From Bacteroidia bacterium (lineage in GTDB: Bacteria; Bacteroidota; Bacteroidia; NS11-12g; UBA9320): a stretch of 8,708 nt of DNA. Under the pieces are notes generated by a model that had not been told where the DNA came from, made no database searches, and saw only the letters and a list, made by a program, of their open reading frames with translations. A program made the position numbers and the translations under genes. Positions within the stretch are counted from its first letter, which is position 1. The number at the start of each line of letters is the position of its first letter. Shown piece after piece: positions 1-6,077 of this stretch. Where the stretch lies: the NCBI GenBank assembly GCA_029253325.1, contig JAQWZS010000091.1:1-8708 (forward strand). The letters run 5' to 3'.

Positions 1-135
1 AGAGTAGATTGGGGTGTTTCTCTTCATGATCCATCACTTGCTGATGATGAAAAATGGATAATTAAACATTTTTCTAGAAATAGATGGATTTTTGATCACA
101 CTGCAGTTAACTTTGCCATTGGTTATCCTTTCTAA
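1..135 (+). CDS. C-terminal end of a BamA/TamA-like outer-membrane beta-barrel protein (partial)
   Basis: Only the last 44 codons and the TAA stop lie in the window; the start is off the left edge. The frame reads RVDWGVSLHDPS near its beginning and ends VNFAIGYPF. A final amphipathic strand closing in NF(G/A)IGYPF with a terminal Phe is the typical end of Bacteroidota surface-antigen (D15/BamA/TamA) barrels, and the terminal aromatic residue is part of the signal read by the BAM machinery. Family knowledge suggests a role in inserting or exporting outer-membrane proteins. The fragment is too short to separate BamA, TamA or another 16-stranded barrel. The next gene, 60 bases downstream on the same strand, is an M48 lipoprotein protease, which fits an envelope-assembly neighbourhood. 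Confidence 0.6.
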   Translation, partial: RVDWGVSLHDPSLADDEKWIIKHFSRNRWIFDHTAVNFAIGYPF

Positions 136-195
136 CAAGTAGTAATTGTATAACCTACTAAATATTTATTTTAAACTTTATTTTTATTTAAGATC

Positions 196-1011
196 ATGAA
201 ACATAGAAAACTTTATTTTTTGATGAGTACAATCCTGTTGTTCTCAAGTTCCATTTTACTCCAATCTTGTGGCGATAAGCCAGGTGGAGGAGGTGTTAAT
301 TTCTTCTCTTTAGAAGATGATAAGGCTTTTGGAGCTCAGGTAGCATCCGAGATTGAGGGAGACCCAACGAATTACCCAATTCTTGATAGTTCTCAATATC
401 CTCAAGCATACGCCTACTTATATGCTATTAGAGACAGCATATTAGAGTCTGGCAATGTAGTTCATAAAGACGATTTCTTGTGGAAGCTCAAAATCATAAA
501 AGATGATGATATGTTGAATGCTTTTTGCACACCTGGCGGTTATATTTATGTTTATACGGGTATTATTAAATACTTGGATTCTGAAGATCAGTTTGCAGGT
601 GTTATGGGCCATGAAATTGCCCATGCTGATGAGCGACATTCAACCACAGCTTTAACGCAACAATATGGTTTAGACGTTCTTTTAAGTATACTTTTGGGTG
701 ATAACAAGGGGACTTTGGTTCAAATTGCTCAGAATTTAGTGAATTTAAAATATAGTAGAACCAATGAATCTGAGTCCGACATGAGATCTGTCGAGTATTT
801 ATACCCAACAGCATATGATGCTCGTGGTGCTGCTCGATTCTTTGAAAAGATCCAAGAAAGTGGAGGATCATCTGGACCTGCTTTTTTAAGTACTCACCCG
901 AATCCGGAAAATAGAGTGGAAGCAATTATTGCTCATTGGGAAAGTTTAGGAGGACAAGCGGGCAATAAATTTGAGTCAAGATATATAGATTTTAAAAATA
1001 GTTTACCTTAG
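196..1011 (+). CDS. M48-family zinc metalloprotease, lipoprotein (BepA/LoiP-like)
   Basis: The 271-residue product is a predicted periplasm-facing zinc endopeptidase tethered to a membrane by a lipid. Residues 1-25 are a lipoprotein signal: basic MKHRK, a hydrophobic core, then the lipobox LQSC with Cys25 as the acylation site. The catalytic signature HEIAH is at 139-143 (His139 and His143 bind zinc, Glu140 is catalytic). The second half of the site is ESESD at 191-195, matching the M48 ExxxD pattern with Glu191 as the probable third zinc ligand. NAFCTPGGYIYVYTG (108-122) and THPNPENR (from 233) are also typical of M48; His234 corresponds to the regulatory His of BepA-like enzymes. There are no TPR repeats after the protease domain, so it resembles the short LoiP/YcaL type more than full BepA. 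Its place after a BamA/TamA-like gene suggests a role in outer-membrane protein quality control (inference). No Shine-Dalgarno precedes the ATG, as is usual in Bacteroidota. Confidence 0.88.
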   Translation: MKHRKLYFLMSTILLFSSSILLQSCGDKPGGGGVNFFSLEDDKAFGAQVASEIEGDPTNYPILDSSQYPQAYAYLYAIRDSILESGNVVHKDDFLWKLKIIKDDDMLNAFCTPGGYIYVYTGIIKYLDSEDQFAGVMGHEIAHADERHSTTALTQQYGLDVLLSILLGDNKGTLVQIAQNLVNLKYSRTNESESDMRSVEYLYPTAYDARGAARFFEKIQESGGSSGPAFLSTHPNPENRVEAIIAHWESLGGQAGNKFESRYIDFKNSLP

Positions 1012-1023
1012 CAAAATAATAAT

Positions 1024-2259
1024 ATGGAATTAACTGAGAGTGGTTACAAATTTGGCGGTGTTTCAGTATCTGAATTAGCTAAAAATTATGGTACTCCTTT
1101 GTATGTTTACAATTCAGATGTAATTGTAAATAATTATCATTCGTTAAAAAGTGCTTTTAAAGGTGTAGACGTACACCTCAAATATGCGTGCAAAGCATTG
1201 ACAAATATCAACGTACTTAAAGTACTTCAAAAGGAAGGTGCAGGGTTAGATACGGTGAGTATTCAAGAAGCAAAAATCGGTCTTCGTGCAGGTTTTAATC
1301 CGAAGGATATTTTATATACTCCCAACTGTGTTTCTTTTGATGAAATAAAGGAAGCTGTTGAACTTGGATTGGTCATTAACATTGATGAGTTAAGTACCTT
1401 AGAGCGGTTTGGAAATGAATATGGAGGTTCTGTTCCTTGTTGTATTCGATTAAATCCTCACATTATGGCAGGTGGGAATACTCATATTTCAGTTGGTCAT
1501 ATTGATAGTAAGTTTGGAATTAGTATTTATCAAGTCCCTCATATCAAAAGAATCGTTGATAATTTAGGAATTCGTGTTAATGGACTTCACATGCACACAG
1601 GTAGTGATATACTTGATGCAGAAGTATTTTTGAGAGGTGCATCGCTACTTTATGAAGCTGCTAAATCATTTAAAAACCTTGAATTTATGGACTTCGGGAG
1701 TGGTTTTAAGGTAAAATATAAGGATGGAGATATTACTACTGATGTTGAGGATATTGGCAAGAAAATAGTAGATAGTTTTAAATCCTTTTGTAAGGATTAT
1801 GGAAAAGATCTTCAATTATGGTTTGAGCCAGGTAAGTACATAGTTAGTAATGCAGGACATTTATTAGTGGATGTCAATGTTGTGAAGCAGACAACATCTA
1901 CCATTTTTGCTGGAGTTAACTCTGGTCAAAACCATTTATTGAGACCCATGATGTATGATGCCTATCATCAAATTACAAATGTCTCTAATCCTAAAGGGGA
2001 AGACCGTATTTATTCCATCGTAGGTTATATCTGTGAGTCAGACACTTTGGGTTATGATAGAAAGTTAAAAGAGGTAAGGGTAGGAGATCTACTTGCTATT
2101 AGCAATGCGGGTGCATATGGATTTAGTATGAGTAGTAATTATAACTCAAGATATCGTCCTGCCGAAGTGCTAATTCATAAAGATAAAGCCCATTTGATAA
2201 GAAAACGAGAAAACTTAGACGATCTTCTTCAAAATCAAATTGAAGTTGATTTAGTTTAA
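1024..2259 (+). CDS. lysA: Diaminopimelate decarboxylase
   Basis: The 411-residue PLP enzyme converts meso-diaminopimelate to L-lysine and CO2, the last step of lysine synthesis, in the cytoplasm. It is a fold-type III decarboxylase: an N-terminal alanine-racemase-like barrel followed by a beta domain. Lys57 in KYACKALTN is the PLP Schiff-base lysine. HIDSKFGI and HMHTGSDI line the cofactor and substrate site. EPGKY (268-272) is the phosphate/substrate motif, with Lys where many homologues have Arg. CESD from Cys337 supplies the catalytic Cys from the partner subunit, and GAYGFSMSSNYN (from 363) carries the PLP-contacting Tyr365. The length and all key residues are normal. It starts 12 bases after the M48 gene stop, so the two are probably cotranscribed, although their functions are unrelated. 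The 3' end overlaps the end of the convergent coiled-coil gene by 9 bases. Confidence 0.95.
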   Translation: MELTESGYKFGGVSVSELAKNYGTPLYVYNSDVIVNNYHSLKSAFKGVDVHLKYACKALTNINVLKVLQKEGAGLDTVSIQEAKIGLRAGFNPKDILYTPNCVSFDEIKEAVELGLVINIDELSTLERFGNEYGGSVPCCIRLNPHIMAGGNTHISVGHIDSKFGISIYQVPHIKRIVDNLGIRVNGLHMHTGSDILDAEVFLRGASLLYEAAKSFKNLEFMDFGSGFKVKYKDGDITTDVEDIGKKIVDSFKSFCKDYGKDLQLWFEPGKYIVSNAGHLLVDVNVVKQTTSTIFAGVNSGQNHLLRPMMYDAYHQITNVSNPKGEDRIYSIVGYICESDTLGYDRKLKEVRVGDLLAISNAGAYGFSMSSNYNSRYRPAEVLIHKDKAHLIRKRENLDDLLQNQIEVDLV

Positions 2260-3255
2260 ATAGAAATCATTTTGACTGATCATCATGTTGTCATTATAAA
2301 TTTCAACTTGATAAATTCCAGGTTTATATTTTGCTTCCTGGTCATAGTAATAGACCATACTTTTTTCTGATCCGTCATAGGTTATGGTCTCAATCATACT
2401 GAAGAGTTTATCAATATCTGATAATTTATCAATGTATTGGGTCAGAATAGAGCCATTTGGTGCAATAATTCTTATTATTAATTCTTTTTCAACTTCTTGA
2501 GAGGCTTCACCAGCTTGAACTAAGAAACTGACTTTTAGTCTTTCCGTTTTTTTAGCTTTATTCACAATTTCTTGAACACCATTTTTTTCTTTTATTGGAT
2601 AAACATTTAGACGAGATATACGAATAGTATTGACTTTGGATAGTTTTTCATTGAGGATTATGTTGGATATTTTAAGACTATCGTTTTTATTTTTTAATTG
2701 ATTGGCAAGATATCCTGTGCTATCGCTCTTACTTTTTTCTATGACATAATCATTTTGTAGTTTCTCAATTCGGTCAATGTATTTATAATTAAGTTTGACA
2801 AGCTCTGCAATTTGACCTTTAGCATTAAGAAGATTTGATGAATTGTTGGTATTTGAACTAATAGAGGCAATCCCTCCACCTTCGGGTTTATCACCTGAAT
2901 TAATTAAACTTTTAATCCTAGCATATGCTGATGAAAGTTCACTTTTTTTAGCATTAAGCTGAACTCTTAAATCTTCTTTTAAGTCCTCCTGAGCAAGATT
3001 ATTATTGATTTCATCTTGGAGTTCAAGGATAGCTTTCTCTAATTCATTTTGCAAGGAGTCTGCATGTAAGTTGAGTACCTCATATGCAAGAGTAAGTTCT
3101 TTATTTTGCTGCTGAATTTGAGCTGCATTTTTGGCATATTTAAAGAACAAAAATGCTGAAAGCCCGAGAGAGGCTATAAATAAGATGATGAATAATGTAA
3201 GCGAACCCTTTTTAGGTGATTTTTGATCCTTAGTATCCTTTTGTTCAGTGCTCAT
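2251..3255 (-). CDS. Membrane-anchored coiled-coil protein of unknown function
   Basis: The 334-residue protein is not recognised as a named family. Residues 1-17 are charged (MSTEQKDTKDQKSPKK). Residues 18-40 form a single hydrophobic membrane segment with no signal-peptidase site, so a bitopic protein with N-in topology is expected. Residues 41-118 and about 145-207 have the heptad-like, Leu/Lys/Glu/Gln-rich make-up of two coiled coils. They are separated by a flexible Gly/Ser/Asn linker around 120-143. Residues 208-334 are less coiled and rich in beta-forming stretches (LKVSFLVQAGE, ELIIRIIAPNG), ending in YKPGIYQVEIYNDN and a final FYLN, like a small extracytoplasmic beta-sandwich. Automatic pipelines often label such proteins SMC-like because of the coils, but no ATPase motifs are present. 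A periplasmic scaffold is possible but unproven. A perfect TAnnTTTG promoter element lies 31 bases upstream. Confidence 0.75.
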   Translation of the reverse strand: MSTEQKDTKDQKSPKKGSLTLFIILFIASLGLSAFLFFKYAKNAAQIQQQNKELTLAYEVLNLHADSLQNELEKAILELQDEINNNLAQEDLKEDLRVQLNAKKSELSSAYARIKSLINSGDKPEGGGIASISSNTNNSSNLLNAKGQIAELVKLNYKYIDRIEKLQNDYVIEKSKSDSTGYLANQLKNKNDSLKISNIILNEKLSKVNTIRISRLNVYPIKEKNGVQEIVNKAKKTERLKVSFLVQAGEASQEVEKELIIRIIAPNGSILTQYIDKLSDIDKLFSMIETITYDGSEKSMVYYYDQEAKYKPGIYQVEIYNDNMMISQNDFYLN

Positions 3256-3286
3256 GATTGATAAATGCTGCTATTGTGCTACTTAA

Positions 3287-3294
3287 CAAAAGTA
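3287..3294 (-). promoter_or_regulatory. Candidate -7 element for the coiled-coil gene
   Basis: On the minus strand this reads TACTTTTG, an exact match to the Bacteroidota -7 consensus TAnnTTTG. It lies 31 bases before the ATG at 3255, giving a predicted leader of about 25 bases. I see no clear -33 TTG partner at the usual distance. The element overlaps a 6-bp inverted repeat (3279-3295), which might be an operator or chance. Confidence 0.42.
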
Positions 3295-3297
3295 GTT

Positions 3298-3326
3298 AAA
3301 AAATTTTCACCGATTATAATGAGTGA
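3298..3326 (-). terminator. Weak candidate terminator of the SLT-domain gene
   Basis: In the minus-strand RNA a short stem UCACU/GGUGA (one G-U pair, 11-base loop) is followed by AAAA and then six U residues. It lies about 33-60 bases after the SLT gene stop. The stem is short and AT-rich, so this is tentative. Confidence 0.2.
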
Positions 3327-3358
3327 TTGGCCTTCTTTATTATATAAGAGTATAGGAT

Positions 3359-3889
3359 TTAAGAAGCATCATACTTTGAGAAATCAATTTTTCTCATAAA
3401 CTTTCGTTCAAGTGGTGTCCAAGTATTGCATTCTCTCCAATGACCTCTTCCGTAGGCAAACCTGGTTTTTTCCCATGAACCGTACTTGTTGTGTAAGTAC
3501 TTAAGGTAATAGATTCCAACTTTTAAGTAGTTTTTTCGAGTTTTCCCACCTTTTAAATCTAACCGATTGTACCAATACCAGTAGGTTTGGTCAATGACCT
3601 GAAGGTCGCCAAAGTCTGAACCTCCATTGGTGTTTTTGACATAGGTCCAATTACTTTCATTTTTACCAATTTCGTAAACCAATTCAAAAGGAACGCCTGC
3701 TTCTTGACAAATTGAGTCTGCAATTTCAAGAATGGTTTTTGATGATAATTTTGTTGAGAGTGCATCAAATGATTTTTTTGACACAAAAACTGACGAGTCT
3801 GTATTACTTTTTTTGTCTAAAAATCTACTTGTAGCGAAACTGATAGACAAAAGAGATATTGCAGCAATTACATTGCTTGAATATTTCAT
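3359..3889 (-). CDS. Small secreted lytic-transglycosylase-like (SLT/lysozyme-fold) protein
   Basis: The 176-residue product begins with a probable Sec signal (MKYSSNVIAAISLLSISFATS, residues 1-21), then a Ser/Lys-rich linker to about 50. A lysozyme-like SLT domain follows (about 52-152). The helix VPFELVYEIGKNESNW places Glu78 as the expected single catalytic acid. GGSDFGDLQV (89-98) stands where the family has its G-L-M-Q motif, and NYLKVGIYYLKYLHNKYGSW (from 120) is the helix that in SLT proteins precedes AYNxG. Here that last motif reads AYGRG (145-149). The likely role is cleaving peptidoglycan glycan strands between MurNAc and GlcNAc in the periplasm. The changed motifs mean activity is not assured, and a phage-derived or binding-only protein is an alternative. 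Neighbours on both sides are at least 100 bases away, so it is probably transcribed alone. Confidence 0.78.
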   Translation of the reverse strand: MKYSSNVIAAISLLSISFATSRFLDKKSNTDSSVFVSKKSFDALSTKLSSKTILEIADSICQEAGVPFELVYEIGKNESNWTYVKNTNGGSDFGDLQVIDQTYWYWYNRLDLKGGKTRKNYLKVGIYYLKYLHNKYGSWEKTRFAYGRGHWRECNTWTPLERKFMRKIDFSKYDAS

Positions 3890-3900
3890 GGTGAATTGAC

Positions 3901-3964
3901 CTTAATTGTTTACAAAGGTTTTTAGTAAATTATTATTTAAAAGTCAAGTTTATGAACAATTAAG
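3901..3964. repeat. Inverted repeat around the SLT gene promoter region
   Basis: CTTAATTGTT (3901-3910) and AACAATTAAG (3955-3964) are exact reverse complements with 44 bases between them. Similarity continues inward for about six more bases with two mismatches. The left arm sits 12 bases before the SLT gene start codon, next to the proposed -7 element. A 10-bp repeat at this spacing is near chance expectation in AT-rich DNA, so an operator role is only possible. Confidence 0.3.
3913..3920 (-). promoter_or_regulatory. Candidate -7 element for the SLT-domain gene
   Basis: On the minus strand this reads AACCTTTG, matching TAnnTTTG except for the first base, 24 bases before the ATG at 3889. TTGAC lies about 24 bases further upstream and could serve as the -33 element, though the spacing is slightly long. 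Confidence 0.33.
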
Positions 3965-4045
3965 CCGTGCTGTTCGCAAAACTATACATAAATAAGTGCA
4001 TGAAATTATTTGAATTTGATTGATTATGTAGTCTAGTTTAGTAAA

Positions 4046-4984
4046 CTATTCTGCATCACGCATGCTGAGGTATCGTTCTGCATCCAGGGCAGCCATACAT
4101 CCACTTCCTGCAGCAGTGACTGCTTGGCGGTATATTTTATCTTGAGCATCACCGCAAGCAAAAACTCCAGGGATGTCTGTTTTTGAGCTATCTGAATGTG
4201 TGATAATATATCCTGAGTCATCCATCGTTAAGTAGTCTTTGAAAATATCTGTATTGGGTTTATGACCAATTGCTACAAAGAATCCTTTGATGGGTATCTC
4301 AGATTTTTCTTGAGTCTTATTATTGATTACTCGAACACCTTCTACAGTCATATCGCCTAGAACTTCATCGGTTTCTGTATTATACAATATCTCAACATTA
4401 TCGAGACTATTTACACGATGTTGCATGGCTTTAGATGCACGCATTTCGTCTTTGCGGACAAGCATGTATACTTTATTGCAAATTTTGGATAGGTAGCTAG
4501 CTTCTTCAGCAGCAGTATCCCCAGCACCTACAATAGCCACATCTTCTCCTCTGTAAAAGAAGCCATCGCAAACAGCACAAGCCGAAACACCACTGCCATT
4601 TAATTTTTGTTCGCTAGGTATGTTTAACCATTTGGCACTTGCACCGGTTGAAATAATCACAGTTTCGCATTCGATTTCGGTTGTTCCATCCACCGTGACA
4701 CGATGATTGAAGCCATCTTTATTAAATACAACGGAAGTAATCATCCCAAATCTCACATCTGCACCCAGTCTCACTGCCTGTTTTTTGAAGTTTTCCATCA
4801 TTTCAGGTCCCATAATTCCGTCAGGGTATCCTGGATAATTTTCTACATCAGTGGTAATGGTAAGTTGTCCACCAGGTTGGAGTCCCTCGTAAAGAACAGG
4901 TTTCATGTCAGCTCTAGCAGCATATATGGCTGCAGTATATCCTGCGGGGCCTGACCCGATGATGAGGCATTCTACTTTTTCCAT
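4046..4984 (-). CDS. trxB: Thioredoxin-disulfide reductase
   Basis: The 312-residue cytoplasmic flavoenzyme passes electrons from NADPH through FAD and a redox-active disulfide to thioredoxin. GSGPAG (10-15) is the FAD-binding Rossmann motif. CAVCDG holds the active-site pair Cys136/Cys139, the same spacing and numbering as the E. coli enzyme. VGAGDTAAEEA just after it is the NADPH-binding Rossmann motif. GVFACGDAQD plus RQAVTAAGSGCMAALDAERYL at the C-terminus is the second FAD signature. An in-frame ATG 33 bases upstream (5017) would add MYEDYHIIQKH, which does not look like the family; the Met just before EKVECLIIGSG fits the usual N-terminus, so I use 4984. No Shine-Dalgarno is seen before either. 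It lies 101 bases from the AraC gene and 156 bases from the SLT gene, so it is probably its own transcript. Confidence 0.96.
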   Translation of the reverse strand: MEKVECLIIGSGPAGYTAAIYAARADMKPVLYEGLQPGGQLTITTDVENYPGYPDGIMGPEMMENFKKQAVRLGADVRFGMITSVVFNKDGFNHRVTVDGTTEIECETVIISTGASAKWLNIPSEQKLNGSGVSACAVCDGFFYRGEDVAIVGAGDTAAEEASYLSKICNKVYMLVRKDEMRASKAMQHRVNSLDNVEILYNTETDEVLGDMTVEGVRVINNKTQEKSEIPIKGFFVAIGHKPNTDIFKDYLTMDDSGYIITHSDSSKTDIPGVFACGDAQDKIYRQAVTAAGSGCMAALDAERYLSMRDAE

Positions 4985-5042
4985 GTGTTTTTGTATAATG
5001 TGATAATCTTCGTACAAATAAAGTACAATCTCTTAACTGATT

Positions 5043-5079
5043 TTATAACAAAAATGAATTTGGGTATAAGTTGTTATAA
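5043..5079. repeat. 9-bp perfect inverted repeat between the AraC-type gene and trxB
   Basis: TTATAACAA (5043-5051) and TTGTTATAA (5071-5079) are perfect reverse complements with a 19-base loop. It lies just after the AraC-type gene stop (5086) and about 60-95 bases before the trxB start. No U-run follows on the minus strand, so a classic terminator is unlikely. It could be a weak transcript-end hairpin or a protein site. Confidence 0.3.
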
Positions 5080-5085
5080 TGAAAT

Positions 5086-5904
5086 TTAAGGGAGGCTCAA
5101 TTCAAACTTTTTAGGAGTGATTCCAAATTTCTTTTTGAATGCGTCTATAAAATGGCTTACGTTAGTGTATCCTAATTGGTCGGCTATTTCAGCTATTTGA
5201 AATTCTCGAAGTAGAATAAGCTCTCGAGCCTTGGTCATTTTGTAGTCTTTTAGAAATGAGTGAATTGTTTTACCATAAATCTCCTTAAAACCTGTTTTGA
5301 GATTATGCTCATTTAGTGCTACGTGTTTGGCTATTTGTTTGATTGTAGGTGAGTTATTTAAGTCTTCTAACAAAAATTCTTTTGCTGCTCGTACTTTATT
5401 AACGTTTTCTTTTTGGTTTAAAAAAGGGCATTGATACTTTGTTTTACGACTAGAGGAATTAAAGTAATCATCTAAAATTGCATACTTTTTAGCTTCTTTT
5501 AGAAGTTGATTTTCTGGGTTTGATATAACTTCATGAATACATCGAGTTATAGTTGAGCTTGCCATTTCAAAGTGATGGTATTGTTCTTTTTCGAAAATAG
5601 CTGATTGCGAAAAATTAAGCTCATCGGTTCCTTGACTTAGTATATTGTGTAAAGTCTTAATTGGAAGTGTTAAAATACAGATTGATGTCGCTTGATATGA
5701 CCTCATCATCAACTCAAAACTTCTATTTTGATCGTAAAACAAATAAATTCCATGAGCTGGTAATGGGATGTCTCTTTGACCCATTGGCATAGAAATTTCA
5801 TATGTGTCATTAATAAACAAAGTGATAGTGCCTTTGAGATATTGGTAACTCGAAAGTGTCTTTGTCACTTTATGAATATGAAGTTGAATAGCTAAATCAT
5901 TCAT
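5086..5904 (-). CDS. AraC-family transcriptional regulator, PchR-like
   Basis: The 272-residue protein has an unrecognised N-terminal half (1 to about 155) and a C-terminal AraC DNA-binding domain (about 168-272). The latter holds two helix-turn-helix units: the first around TIKQIAKHVALNEHNLKTGFKEIYG (187-211), the second around FQIAEIADQLGYTNVSHFIDAFKKKFG (235-261), followed by ITPKKFE. The LNEHNLKTGFKE form of the first unit, and the CPFL segment (159-162) leading into the domain, match Bacteroidota regulators related to PchR. Those control siderophore and haem receptor genes. It is transcribed away from the hmuY-like/receptor operon across a shared 173-base region, so regulation of that operon in response to iron or haem is a reasonable inference. 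The N-terminal half would be the sensing part; no ligand residues can be assigned. A GGGTTATTT box sits 4 bases upstream of its start codon, which might allow self-regulation. Confidence 0.87.
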   Translation of the reverse strand: MNDLAIQLHIHKVTKTLSSYQYLKGTITLFINDTYEISMPMGQRDIPLPAHGIYLFYDQNRSFELMMRSYQATSICILTLPIKTLHNILSQGTDELNFSQSAIFEKEQYHHFEMASSTITRCIHEVISNPENQLLKEAKKYAILDDYFNSSSRKTKYQCPFLNQKENVNKVRAAKEFLLEDLNNSPTIKQIAKHVALNEHNLKTGFKEIYGKTIHSFLKDYKMTKARELILLREFQIAEIADQLGYTNVSHFIDAFKKKFGITPKKFELSLP

Positions 5905-5978
5905 TTTTGGGTTATTTATTAAACAACAATTTTATATGATTTTTGATTTAAGTTTGTAAAGCACACAAAATCAGCTGT

Positions 5979-6004
5979 TTAAATTTATAATATCACAAAT
6001 TTAA
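5979..6004. repeat. 8-bp inverted repeat in the divergent control region
   Basis: TTAAATTT (5979-5986) and AAATTTAA (5997-6004) are perfect reverse complements with a 10-base spacer (ATAATATCAC), so arm centres are 18 bases apart. It could be a dimer-binding operator, such as a Fur-type or other repressor site, but the arms are pure A/T and individually self-complementary, so the evidence is weak. Confidence 0.28.
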
Positions 6005-6065
6005 CATTTTTATTTTCGGGTATTTTTATTTCTTTTCTGGTTATTTAAGTGACTATTATCCACAC

Positions 6066-6073
6066 CACCTTTG
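6066..6073 (+). promoter_or_regulatory. Candidate -7 element for the hmuY-like operon
   Basis: CACCTTTG matches the Bacteroidota -7 consensus TAnnTTTG except for the first base. It ends only 4 bases before the ATG at 6078, so transcription would start at or very near the start codon and give a leaderless or nearly leaderless mRNA. That would agree with the absence of a Shine-Dalgarno. The TGGTTATTT box (6038-6046) lies about where a -33 element would be, so an activator could replace it. Confidence 0.36.
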
Positions 6074-6077
6074 CGAT

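Larger units (their letters stand above)
5905..6077. promoter_or_regulatory. Divergent control region between the AraC-type regulator and hmuY-like operon
   Basis: This 173-base AT-rich stretch is the longest non-coding part of the window. It holds three related boxes reading GGGTTATTT (5909-5917), GGGTATTTTT (6018-6027) and TGGTTATTT (6038-6046). The last two begin about 20 bases apart (two helical turns), the arrangement AraC-type proteins commonly use. It also holds an 8-bp inverted repeat (5979-6004) and a candidate -7 element next to the hmuY-like start. The boxes lie in T-rich DNA, so chance similarity is possible. Confidence 0.4.

Noticed and set aside
138..164. Short AGTAG...CTACT inverted repeat after the BamA/TamA-like gene as a terminator
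   Set aside because: The stem is only 5 bp with a 12-base loop and no clean T-run follows, so it is not distinguishable from chance in AT-rich DNA.
442..925. Open frames on the minus strand inside the M48 protease gene
   Set aside because: They lie wholly opposite a well-supported gene, and their translations (rich in His, Ile, Gln, no domain) look like reverse-strand noise.
3890..4045. Small RNA or tRNA between trxB and the SLT gene
   Set aside because: No cloverleaf or stable GC-rich structure is visible; the stretch only holds promoter-like and inverted-repeat sequences.
4703..4954. Plus-strand open frame opposite trxB
   Set aside because: It is antisense to the strongly conserved N-terminal FAD region of thioredoxin reductase, and its translation shows no family features.
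2251..5904. One four-gene operon from the AraC-type gene to the coiled-coil gene
   Set aside because: Gaps of 101, 156 and 103 bases, promoter-like elements before two of the genes and unrelated functions argue for separate transcripts.
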